Positions 8,237 to 15,962 of a DNA stretch of 64,000 nucleotides are shown piece after piece (the first letter of the stretch is position 1; the number at the start of each line of letters is the position of its first letter). The stretch is from Empedobacter stercoris (lineage in GTDB: Bacteria > Bacteroidota > Bacteroidia > Flavobacteriales > Weeksellaceae). The stretch is taken from NCBI RefSeq assembly GCF_025244765.1, contig NZ_CP104209.1, forward strand, positions 744,001 to 808,000. The letters are read 5' to 3'. Under the pieces are notes generated by a model, which was given only the letters and a program-made list of their open reading frames with translations, searched no databases and was not told where the DNA came from. The position numbers and the translations under genes were made by a program.

Positions 8237-8989
8237 TTATTTTTTATCTACTCCGATCGAAAAAGATTCTCTCATTTTTTGACGAGATTCATCTTGCAAT
8301 TTTTTGAATTCTTCTTGACTTATTTCTTTCCCATTTATAGGCTTTACTTTTGAAAGTTTCTTTGGTTTCAAATTAATTTTATCAGCTTCATAGGTCATAA
8401 TTGAGCTAAATTTATTTCCCATTTCGCTTACCGTTTTTAGAATCAAACCTGGCAATCCATTCACTTGATTTGGTCCTGCATCAACCTTAATATCTGGTGC
8501 AAACCAAGCTGCTATTTGCTTGCCTTTATCATTACCAATAGCTTTTTTTACTTTGTGACCCAAAATCGTATCTTCAATATCTGTAATTTTCCATTCATAG
8601 TCTTTATATGGCGTAACCACAATAAAATTCTGTTTATCTAAAACGACTTCTTGACGAAACTCTTTCTTACTTGTTTCATTAATCAAAGCTTTATATTCTC
8701 CTCCAATATTAATTGAAAAAGCCCCCATAGAGCTACCATTTTGATCATTATTAATGGTTTCTATTTTTTTGTAAACGGACTGATGATCACTATATTCTAA
8801 TTGATAATAAATATTTGGAGACCCTCCAATTTTTATTGTACCTCCTCCTTTTTGTGCTTGTTCTCTTTCAAACTCCTTTATTTTTTCTTCATCATGCTTT
8901 ATATCATATTTATAATCGACAATAAGCTTTTCTTGCCCAAAACCAAAATTCGAAAAAAGTAAAAATCCAGCTAGTAATAATTGTTTCAT
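8237..8989 (-). CDS. GLPGLI family secreted protein
   Basis: 250 residues from ATG 8989 (signal peptide MKQLLLAGFLLFSNFGFG, cleavage before QEK); the frame is open 26 codons further upstream but that part lacks a signal and is AT-rich leader. The family signature NGLPGLILKT is near residue 190, preceded by ILGHKVKKA and AAWFAPDI, the typical conserved core. GLPGLI proteins are secreted or periplasmic proteins of unknown function found almost only in Bacteroidota. The C-terminus (NGKEISQEEFKKL) also matches the family. It is a single gene, one of four GLPGLI genes in the window. Confidence 0.88.
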   Translation of the reverse strand: MKQLLLAGFLLFSNFGFGQEKLIVDYKYDIKHDEEKIKEFEREQAQKGGGTIKIGGSPNIYYQLEYSDHQSVYKKIETINNDQNGSSMGAFSINIGGEYKALINETSKKEFRQEVVLDKQNFIVVTPYKDYEWKITDIEDTILGHKVKKAIGNDKGKQIAAWFAPDIKVDAGPNQVNGLPGLILKTVSEMGNKFSSIMTYEADKINLKPKKLSKVKPINGKEISQEEFKKLQDESRQKMRESFSIGVDKK

Positions 8990-9082
8990 TATATTGTAGT
9001 TTTTAATTAATACTCTAAAATAATTTTTATTTTTTAATTCTACAATAATAGAACATATAATTAACACAATATTGTGAAAAGA

Positions 9083-9112
9083 AAAAAATCCAACCGAAGT
9101 TGGATTTTTTCT
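9083..9112 (-). terminator. Terminator after HAD hydrolase gene
   Basis: AAAATCCAAC / GTTGGATTTT stem with a 4-base loop, with A and T runs on both sides. It lies just downstream of the minus-strand HAD gene. Confidence 0.8.
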
Positions 9113-9131
9113 ATATAAATTAAAATATGTT

Positions 9132-9911
9132 TTAAATTATCTCAAAGTGTTTCAGTGCATTCCATATTCCGTGATTATCTGCAGAAGTTGTATAATAATC
9201 AGCCGCTTCACGAACATTCTCTTTCGCATCGCCCATTGCTACGCCTATTTTACAACCTTTCAACATACTAATATCGTTACCACCATCACCAAAAGCCATT
9301 GTTTTAGTTAAATCTAAATTATCGCGTTCAGCCATTCGCTCTATTCCACGCATTTTACTAATATCTTTCGGGTTTATATCAGCAAAATATTCTATCCAAC
9401 GTGTACTAAGACTATTTTTCATAATATTATTCATCAAATAGGCTTCTTGTTCTTCATCGACAAAAAAGTTCATTTGCATGATATTATCTTTTGGTAAAGT
9501 TCGCGGATCAACAACTTCAGGAACTTCCATTCCAAAATAAGCAAACGATTTTTCTACATTTTCATTCACACGATTGATACTGAACGCATCTTTGGTCATG
9601 TATGAAAAGGAAAAAGGATTTTCTTCGTCATATTTCAACAAAGCCTCTATATCATTGGGATTGATATAATCTACAAAAAAAGTTTCACGTTTTTCATTCG
9701 AACACATTCCACCATTGTTATTGATATAACCGTCAAAACCATAGGTGAAAATATGATCCGGCATATCTGCCATATTTCGTCCTGTAGCAATGTATATTTT
9801 TTTGTTTTTCTGTTTCAATAATTTTAAGGCTTCGATTGTAGAATCACTTATTTCATGGTTTTCAAAACCTTGCAAAGTCCCATCAAAATCGAAGAAAAAA
9901 GAGTCTATCAT
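9132..9911 (-). CDS. Cof-type HAD-IIB family phosphatase
   Basis: 259 residues. The N-terminal SFFFDFDGTLQG holds the nucleophile and acid/base aspartates of HAD phosphatases; YIATGRN near residue 40 is motif II (Thr); K/R of motif III is near 185-190 (ISKMRGIERMA); AFGDGGNDISMLKG near 205 is motif IV with the metal-binding aspartates. The cap is of the IIB (Cof) type, placed between motifs II and III, so the likely substrates are small sugar phosphates or similar metabolites. It is an independent gene between two terminators. Confidence 0.88.
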   Translation of the reverse strand: MIDSFFFDFDGTLQGFENHEISDSTIEALKLLKQKNKKIYIATGRNMADMPDHIFTYGFDGYINNNGGMCSNEKRETFFVDYINPNDIEALLKYDEENPFSFSYMTKDAFSINRVNENVEKSFAYFGMEVPEVVDPRTLPKDNIMQMNFFVDEEQEAYLMNNIMKNSLSTRWIEYFADINPKDISKMRGIERMAERDNLDLTKTMAFGDGGNDISMLKGCKIGVAMGDAKENVREAADYYTTSADNHGIWNALKHFEII

Positions 9912-9936
9912 AATTTAGTTTTATCTCATACAAATT

Positions 9937-9967
9937 TAAAAAAGCAACCTTTAATTGGTTGCTTTTG
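9937..9967 (-). terminator. Terminator of the lysine-degradation operon
   Basis: On the minus strand AAGCAACC, a 7-base loop and GGTTGCTT followed by TTTTAAA, right after the transaminase stop codon. Confidence 0.82.
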
Positions 9968-9971
9968 TAGT

Positions 9972-11261
9972 TTATTTTAATGCTAATTTAATAATTTCTA
10001 TTGCTTTATTGGTGTCTTCTTCAGAAATATTGAGATGTGGACGCATTCGCACCGAGTTTTCTCCACAAGGGAGAATAATCAGATGATTTTCGAAACATGT
10101 TTTAATAAACGCTGAACGATCTAAGTCCGAATTAAAATCAAATGCGATAAATAATCCTAATCCTCGAACCGAATGGATTTTCTTCGTTTCTTTTGCAATC
10201 TCATTCAACTTCGATAAAATATATTTTCCTTTTTCTGCTGCATTTTCTACTAATTTTTCTTGTTCTATCACTTCTAAAATTAACTTAAAACGCAACATAT
10301 CAATGTAATTCCCTCCAAAAGTTGAATTGATACGACTTGATTCTTTAAAAACATTATTTGGAATTTGATCCAACTTTTCTTTGTTGGCTAATATTCCACA
10401 AACTTGTGTTTTCTTACCAAACGAGATAACATCTGGAACTACATCATAATGCTGAAAAGCCCACATTTTACCTGTCATTCCCATCCCTGTTTGGACTTCG
10501 TCAAAAATCAATAAAATCTCTTCTCTATCACAGATTGCTCTTAATTTTTGAAAGAATTCTTTTCTGAAATAATTATCTCCTCCTTCACCTTGAATAGGTT
10601 CTATGATAATACACGCAATTTTATTTTTGCGTTGTTCCAAAGCTGTTTCTATCTGCGCTATCGCTCTATTTTCTGACTCAACAACTTTACCAAGATTATC
10701 TTCTGTAACTGGGTAAATACGTTTTGGATTCTCAATTCTTGGCCAATCAAACTTCGGAAAGTACTCATATTTACGAGGATCTTTGGTATTTGTTAAGGAT
10801 AAAGTATAACCTGAACGCCCATGAAAAGCTTGCTTGAAATGAATTACTTCACCTGCCTCCTTCTCTATTCCTTTCGAAAAGTTAAGTCTTGTTTTCCAAT
10901 CAAAAGCAGTTTTTAATGCATTTTCAACTGCCAAAGTTCCTCCCGAAATAAAGAATAGATACTGTAATTCTTTCGGCATTGCAACACGCTCAAACGTATC
11001 AATTAAATCGGCATAATCTTTTGTATAAATATCTGACATTGCAGGTTTGTTGATTGCATTTCGTCCTAAAAAATCAATTTTAGCCATTAAATGCGGGTGA
11101 TTATATCCAATTGCAGTCGAAGCAAACATCGAAAATAAATCCAAATATTCTACTCCATTTTCATCCACCACATAAGAACCATGCGATTTGTCCATGTCCA
11201 TTACAATTGGATATCCGTCTGCTAATATATGTTTTGCTAATCTTTCGTGTACTGTACTCAT
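9972..11261 (-). CDS. lat: L-lysine 6-transaminase
   Basis: 429-residue class III PLP aminotransferase. The opening (HERLAKHILADGYPIVMD) and the motif SFGKKTQVCG near residue 280, containing the PLP-binding Lys, match lysine epsilon-aminotransferase rather than the ornithine or GABA enzymes; IFDEVQTGMGMTG near 253 carries the PLP-binding Asp. The reaction is lysine plus 2-oxoglutarate to 2-aminoadipate 6-semialdehyde plus glutamate. The neighbour 11 bases upstream is the matching semialdehyde dehydrogenase, which strongly supports this assignment. Length normal, no lesions. Confidence 0.9.
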   Translation of the reverse strand: MSTVHERLAKHILADGYPIVMDMDKSHGSYVVDENGVEYLDLFSMFASTAIGYNHPHLMAKIDFLGRNAINKPAMSDIYTKDYADLIDTFERVAMPKELQYLFFISGGTLAVENALKTAFDWKTRLNFSKGIEKEAGEVIHFKQAFHGRSGYTLSLTNTKDPRKYEYFPKFDWPRIENPKRIYPVTEDNLGKVVESENRAIAQIETALEQRKNKIACIIIEPIQGEGGDNYFRKEFFQKLRAICDREEILLIFDEVQTGMGMTGKMWAFQHYDVVPDVISFGKKTQVCGILANKEKLDQIPNNVFKESSRINSTFGGNYIDMLRFKLILEVIEQEKLVENAAEKGKYILSKLNEIAKETKKIHSVRGLGLFIAFDFNSDLDRSAFIKTCFENHLIILPCGENSVRMRPHLNISEEDTNKAIEIIKLALK

Positions 11262-11272
11262 TTTTTTAAAAT

Positions 11273-12802
11273 TTAAAAGTCAAACTTAATTCCTTGCGCT
11301 AATGGCACTTCTGTGGAATAATTAATGGTATTCGTTTGTCGTCGCATATACGCTTTCCAAGCATCTGATCCAGACTCGCGGCCACCACCTGTTTCCTTCT
11401 CACCACCGAAAGCACCTCCAATTTCGGCACCAGACGTACCGATATTAACATTTGCAATTCCACAATCAGAACCTTTTTGACTTAAAAACAATTCAGCTTC
11501 ACGAAGATTATTTGTCATAATCGAAGATGATAAACCTTGTGCCACATTATTCTGAATTTCGATTGCATTTAACACATCTCCCGAATATTTGATTAAGTAT
11601 AAAATCGGTGCAAAAGTTTCATGTTGAACAATTTCAAAATGATTTTCTACCTCAGCAATAACGGGTTTCACATAACAACCGCTCTCAAAACCATTTCCTT
11701 CTAAAACTCCTCCTTCAACGATGATTTTCCCACCTTCTTGGTTGATTTTTTCTATTGCTTTCGAATACATCTCTACAGCTTGTTGATCAATTAATGGTCC
11801 AACATGATTCGATGTATCCAAAGGATTTCCAATTTTAATTTGTTTGTAAGCATTTACTAATGATTCTTTTACTTTATCATAAATCGACTCATGAACAATT
11901 AGACGCCTTGTCGTTGTACAACGTTGTCCTGCCGTACCAACAGCTCCAAATACAGCCGAAGTCAGCATAATCTTAAGGTCAGCATCTGTTGTAACAATAA
12001 TCGCATTGTTTCCACCTAATTCTAAAATTGTTTTACCTAAACGAGCAGCAACCACTTTGTTCACTTCAATTCCCATTCGCGTAGAACCTGTTGCAGAAAC
12101 CAATGCTACACGACGATCTGCTGCAATCAATTCACCGATTGATTTATCACCCATCACCAAAGAAGAAACGCCTTCTGAAATATCATTACTTTTTAAAACT
12201 TCTGCTAAAATGTGTTGACATGCAACTGCACACAAAGGTGTTTTCTCGCTCGGTTTCCAAACGACAACGTCTCCACAAACCAATGCCAAACATGTATTCC
12301 AAGCCCAAACAGCTACTGGGAAATTAAAAGCTGAAATCACACCAACAATTCCAAGTGGATGATATTGATCGTACATACGATGCAATGGTCGTTCTGAATG
12401 AATAGTCGAACCATACAATTGACGTGATAACCCAACAGCAAAATCACAGATATCAATCATTTCCTGCACTTCTCCTAAACCTTCTTGATATGATTTCCCC
12501 ATTTCATACGAAACCAATTTTCCCAAAGAAGCCTTTTTCTCACGAAGTTTATCCCCAAACTGACGAACTATCTCCCCTCTTTTTGGAGCAGGAATCATTC
12601 GCCATTCTTTGAAAGCTGTTTGAGCTTTGGTGATAACTTCTTCGTAATCATCTTTTGTTGATGATATTACTTTTCCAATTAATTTTCCGTCTACTGGGGA
12701 GTAAGAAGAAAGCTCTTCACCTTTTCCAAACCAAGTACTTCCTATCGATGTTCCGAGATTTTCGGAAGAAATACTCAATTCTTTTAATTCGTTTTCTATC
12801 AT
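11273..12802 (-). CDS. amaB: L-2-aminoadipate-6-semialdehyde dehydrogenase (ALDH7/AmaB type)
   Basis: 509 residues of the aldehyde dehydrogenase superfamily, ALDH7 (antiquitin) branch: YGSTIHSERPLHRM followed by HPLGIVGVISAFNFP near residue 150 is characteristic. The catalytic residues are seen as LELGGNNAI (Glu, near 265) and GTAGQRCTTTRR (Cys, near 300). It should oxidise aminoadipate semialdehyde to 2-aminoadipate with NAD. It is the first gene of a two-gene operon with the lysine transaminase, divergent from glutaryl-CoA dehydrogenase with 141 bases between. No good TAnnTTTG box was found in that region, so the promoters are atypical or weak. Confidence 0.9.
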   Translation of the reverse strand: MIENELKELSISSENLGTSIGSTWFGKGEELSSYSPVDGKLIGKVISSTKDDYEEVITKAQTAFKEWRMIPAPKRGEIVRQFGDKLREKKASLGKLVSYEMGKSYQEGLGEVQEMIDICDFAVGLSRQLYGSTIHSERPLHRMYDQYHPLGIVGVISAFNFPVAVWAWNTCLALVCGDVVVWKPSEKTPLCAVACQHILAEVLKSNDISEGVSSLVMGDKSIGELIAADRRVALVSATGSTRMGIEVNKVVAARLGKTILELGGNNAIIVTTDADLKIMLTSAVFGAVGTAGQRCTTTRRLIVHESIYDKVKESLVNAYKQIKIGNPLDTSNHVGPLIDQQAVEMYSKAIEKINQEGGKIIVEGGVLEGNGFESGCYVKPVIAEVENHFEIVQHETFAPILYLIKYSGDVLNAIEIQNNVAQGLSSSIMTNNLREAELFLSQKGSDCGIANVNIGTSGAEIGGAFGGEKETGGGRESGSDAWKAYMRRQTNTINYSTEVPLAQGIKFDF

Positions 12803-12943
12803 TTTTTTGTGTTATTTTGTGGTTTTAACTTTTACCTAAATTAGTCAAAAGTTCCATAAATTAAAATTTTTAATAAATTTTATTCATAATAATTTTTAAT
12901 TTACTGAATAATCTTTAGATTTAATAAAATAAAACTGCATAAA

Positions 12944-14110
12944 ATGAATTTAACTACAGATTATTTTAAGATTGATGATTTGTTAACTGAAGAACATAAA
13001 TTAATTCGTCAATCTGTTCGAGATTTTGTGGACAACGAAATAAAACCTGTTATAGATGATGCTGCACAACATCATAAAGATATCCCTGATTTAATGAAAA
13101 AATTAGGTGCAATTGGTGCATTAGGTCCATACATACCAGAAGAATATGGAGGCGCTGGTTTAGATCAAATGTCCTATGGATTAATCATGCAAGAATTAGA
13201 ACGTGGCGATTCCGCTGTACGATCTGCTGCATCTGTGCAATCTTCTTTGGTCATGTATCCTATTTATGCATTTGGTTCTGAAGAACAAAAACGCAAGTAT
13301 TTACCAAAATTAGCTTCTGGAGAATTCATCGGAAGTTTTGGATTAACAGAACCTAATCACGGCTCTAATCCAGGTGGAATGGAAACTCGTCTAACAAAAA
13401 ATGGAGATCATTATGTGTTAAATGGAGCAAAAATGTGGATTACAAATTCGCCAATTTGTGATATTGCTGTTGTTTGGGCAAGAGATGAAGAAGGAAAAAT
13501 AAGAGGTGTAATTGTAGAACGCGGAATGCCAGGTTTTACAACACCAGAAACATTAAACAAATGGTCATTAAGAGCTTCTAAAACAGGTGAATTAGTTTTT
13601 GAGAATGTAAAAATCGAAGAAAGTCATATTTTACCAGAAGTGAATAGTTTACGTGGCCCTTTATCATGTTTAAACTCGGCTCGATACGGAATATCTTGGG
13701 GTGTAATTGGCGCTGCAATTGATTGTTACGAATCTGCTTTAAACTATTCATTACAAAGAACTCAATTTGGAAAACCGATTGCTTCTTATCAATTACAGCA
13801 AAAAAAATTAGCCGAATTTATTACAGAAATTACAAAAGCTCAGTTGTTATGTTGGCGATTAGGTACATTGAAAAATGAAAACAAAGCAACGCCAGAACAA
13901 ATTTCTATGGCAAAGCGTAACAATGTAAAAATGGCTTTGGACATTGCAAGAGAGTCTCGTCAAATCATTGGTGCAATGGGAATTGTTGGTGATTTCCCTA
14001 TGATGCGACATGCTGCAAACTTAGAATCTGTTATTACGTACGAAGGAACGCACGATGTTCACTTATTGATTACAGGTGCAGATATCACAGGAATTAATGC
14101 ATTTGTGTAA
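12944..14110 (+). CDS. Glutaryl-CoA dehydrogenase-like acyl-CoA dehydrogenase
   Basis: 388 residues with the complete acyl-CoA dehydrogenase fold. PEEYGGAGLDQMSYGLIMQE near 65, FGLTEPNHGSNPGGMETR near 138 (FAD/substrate loop) and VITYEGTHDVHLLITG near 367, holding the catalytic Glu in the position used by glutaryl-CoA dehydrogenase. The S-x-x-S-V-Q-SSLVMYPI segment also fits that branch, which converts glutaryl-CoA to crotonyl-CoA and CO2. Together with the divergent lysine genes it would cover the start and a late step of lysine degradation through aminoadipate. The 2-aminoadipate transaminase and oxoadipate dehydrogenase would have to be elsewhere. Confidence 0.88.
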   Translation: MNLTTDYFKIDDLLTEEHKLIRQSVRDFVDNEIKPVIDDAAQHHKDIPDLMKKLGAIGALGPYIPEEYGGAGLDQMSYGLIMQELERGDSAVRSAASVQSSLVMYPIYAFGSEEQKRKYLPKLASGEFIGSFGLTEPNHGSNPGGMETRLTKNGDHYVLNGAKMWITNSPICDIAVVWARDEEGKIRGVIVERGMPGFTTPETLNKWSLRASKTGELVFENVKIEESHILPEVNSLRGPLSCLNSARYGISWGVIGAAIDCYESALNYSLQRTQFGKPIASYQLQQKKLAEFITEITKAQLLCWRLGTLKNENKATPEQISMAKRNNVKMALDIARESRQIIGAMGIVGDFPMMRHAANLESVITYEGTHDVHLLITGADITGINAFV

Positions 14111-14140
14111 GAATATTTTTCATACTAATAGATAATTTTA

Positions 14141-14172
14141 TAGGTTTACAATTCGTTTGTAAACCTTTTTTA
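14141..14172 (+). terminator. Terminator after the acyl-CoA dehydrogenase
   Basis: AGGTTTACAA, a TTCGT loop, then TTGTAAACCT followed by TTTTTAA. Confidence 0.85.
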
Positions 14173-14182
14173 ATTATCGCAC

Positions 14183-15859
14183 ATGAAATCGAAATCAATT
14201 TTATTTATTATGTTTTGTATTCAAGCGATTGCTTTGAATGCACAAGAAACCTACAAAATTACCTATGAACGATTTTCGAATGGTAAAAAAGTAATCGAAA
14301 GCAATCCAATACAAGTATTAGCTAATACGAAAGAAACCATTATTGGTAAGCAAGAAAGCTTTCATCACACGACAAACTATCCTGATGAAATGGTTTATTA
14401 CACCAAAACAAATCCTTCTGTTATTTCATTGGTGACACAATTTGATTCGGTTCATTCTATTATCTCTAATGATTCAATTGCTCTAAATAAATCGGTTTTT
14501 ACAATTACAAAAGAAACCAAACGTATTTTAGGTTTGCGTTGTAAGAAAGCAACAACCTCTATCAACTCAAACACTATCGATGTTTGGTTTGTCGATAATA
14601 TGGACATCAATGCTGCGCCAACAATAGTGGGAATGAGTTTGGGATTTGTGTTAGAGTTTACACGTAATAATAATATGACCATTCGAGCATCGAAAATAGA
14701 ACGTCAAAAAGAACCTATTCCAAGCCAATATATTGCAAAAGAATTACTACAAGAACCTGTCGATATCTTAACTTATAAAGATATTATCTGGAAAAGTAAG
14801 TTTGTAGACATTCCACTTTTAACCAATCAACAGATAAATTTCAGCAATAACTTCCTATCAAACGATTCGATTTATCGCTTTGCCAATGGAACTGTTGTGG
14901 TCAGAAAAATAAAACTTCCGTTGATTAAAGAAGGAAGTCAAATTTTCTTAAATGTTACACAACAATCAAATGGAGATGCTTATGACCGTACAGGTTCGGT
15001 TTTTTTGATCCCGCGCGATTCTAAAATCACGTTTATGGATGCTTTGCAAAAAGGAATCAATCAATTGCCTGTATACACTGCGCCAAACAACAAGAAGTAT
15101 CAAGGTTATTTTTTGACAGAAAATTATACACCAACTATTGAATTGATGCGATTCTTTACACCTTTTGGCATTAATAAATTTAATCACATACAACTGAAAG
15201 GTCAATCATGGGAAACAGAAGCAAAGTACCGTCAAGAGATCACAGAATTGCAACGATTATTGTCTAATCAAGAGGTTTTAGTTGGATTTTTTATCGGAAA
15301 TTATGATCAAGGTGGGCATACAATTTCAGCCAATATCACAGTTCATCCTTCCAATTCTTCAACTCTTCCAAACAAAAAAGTGCAACCTATTTTCAACACA
15401 ACAAACATCATGGAAATGGCAGGTCAAGAATACCCTTCTTTGTTTGATAATCCGAATGGTTTTACAGTTGAATTTACGCTGAAAGAAGATTATAACAATG
15501 CGAAATTACGCTTTACAACGACTGGACATGGTGGCTGGGAAAACGGAGACGAATTTGTACCAAAGGAAAATAGTGTTTTTCTTGATGGACAAAATGTGTT
15601 CAATATCATTCCTTGGCGACAAGATTGTGGGTCGTATCGTGCTTACAATCCTGCTTCGGGAAACTTTGACAATGGGTTATCTTCCTCTGATTACAGCCGT
15701 TCTAATTGGTGTCCAGGCACAGTTACAAACCCATTTTTTATAGATTTAGGGAACTTAAAAGCGGGAAAACACAGCTTGCAGGTTAAGATTCCTCAAGGAA
15801 AACCAGAAGGAAACGCGTTTAGTTATTGGAATGTTTCGGGGGTTCTTTTAGGAGAATAA
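14183..15859 (+). CDS. PNGase F-II-like peptide:N-glycosidase with N-terminal accessory domain
   Basis: 558 residues. A signal peptide of about 20 residues ends ALNAQ. The C-terminal part (about 200-558) matches bacterial peptide-N4-(N-acetyl-glucosaminyl)asparagine amidase F: TGHGGWENGDEFVPKENSV, IIPWRQDCGSYRAYNPASG and SRSNWCPGTVTNP are near-identical to known PNGase F blocks, so it should remove N-glycans from secreted glycoproteins outside the cell. The extra N-terminal domain (about 21-190) corresponds by size and place to the bowl-like domain of PNGase F-II from Elizabethkingia. Within it, RILGLRCKKATT then TIDVWFVDN lines up with the GLPGLI-family core. The gene stands alone between two terminators. 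Confidence 0.88.
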   Translation: MKSKSILFIMFCIQAIALNAQETYKITYERFSNGKKVIESNPIQVLANTKETIIGKQESFHHTTNYPDEMVYYTKTNPSVISLVTQFDSVHSIISNDSIALNKSVFTITKETKRILGLRCKKATTSINSNTIDVWFVDNMDINAAPTIVGMSLGFVLEFTRNNNMTIRASKIERQKEPIPSQYIAKELLQEPVDILTYKDIIWKSKFVDIPLLTNQQINFSNNFLSNDSIYRFANGTVVVRKIKLPLIKEGSQIFLNVTQQSNGDAYDRTGSVFLIPRDSKITFMDALQKGINQLPVYTAPNNKKYQGYFLTENYTPTIELMRFFTPFGINKFNHIQLKGQSWETEAKYRQEITELQRLLSNQEVLVGFFIGNYDQGGHTISANITVHPSNSSTLPNKKVQPIFNTTNIMEMAGQEYPSLFDNPNGFTVEFTLKEDYNNAKLRFTTTGHGGWENGDEFVPKENSVFLDGQNVFNIIPWRQDCGSYRAYNPASGNFDNGLSSSDYSRSNWCPGTVTNPFFIDLGNLKAGKHSLQVKIPQGKPEGNAFSYWNVSGVLLGE

Positions 15860-15874
15860 ACTGATAGTGATTTG

Positions 15875-15890
15875 AAACCTGCGCAGGTTT
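15875..15890. repeat. 16-bp perfect palindrome
   Basis: AAACCTGCGCAGGTTT is self-complementary and followed by TTA. It may be a protein-binding site, a small repeat of the kind scattered in flavobacterial genomes, or a weak first terminator; no second copy was noticed in this window. Confidence 0.45.
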
Positions 15891-15900
15891 TTACATGAAC

Positions 15901-15932
15901 ATCAAAAGCCCTGTAAATACAGGGCTTTTGAT
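15901..15932. terminator. Bidirectional terminator between PNGase and icmF
   Basis: A 15-bp perfect stem (ATCAAAAGCCCTGTA and its complement) with an AA loop. A-rich and T-rich arms on both sides let it serve both convergent genes. Confidence 0.88.
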
Positions 15933-15962
15933 TCTATAAAATTTATGATATTTAACTAAAAA

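Noticed and set aside
12006-12612. Open frames antisense to the aldehyde dehydrogenase gene
   Set aside because: Shadows of amaB; the three overlapping frames lack any recognisable domain.
15875-15890. 16-bp palindrome as a mobile repeat family
   Set aside because: Only one copy noticed in this window, so a repeat family cannot be claimed; kept only as a palindrome.
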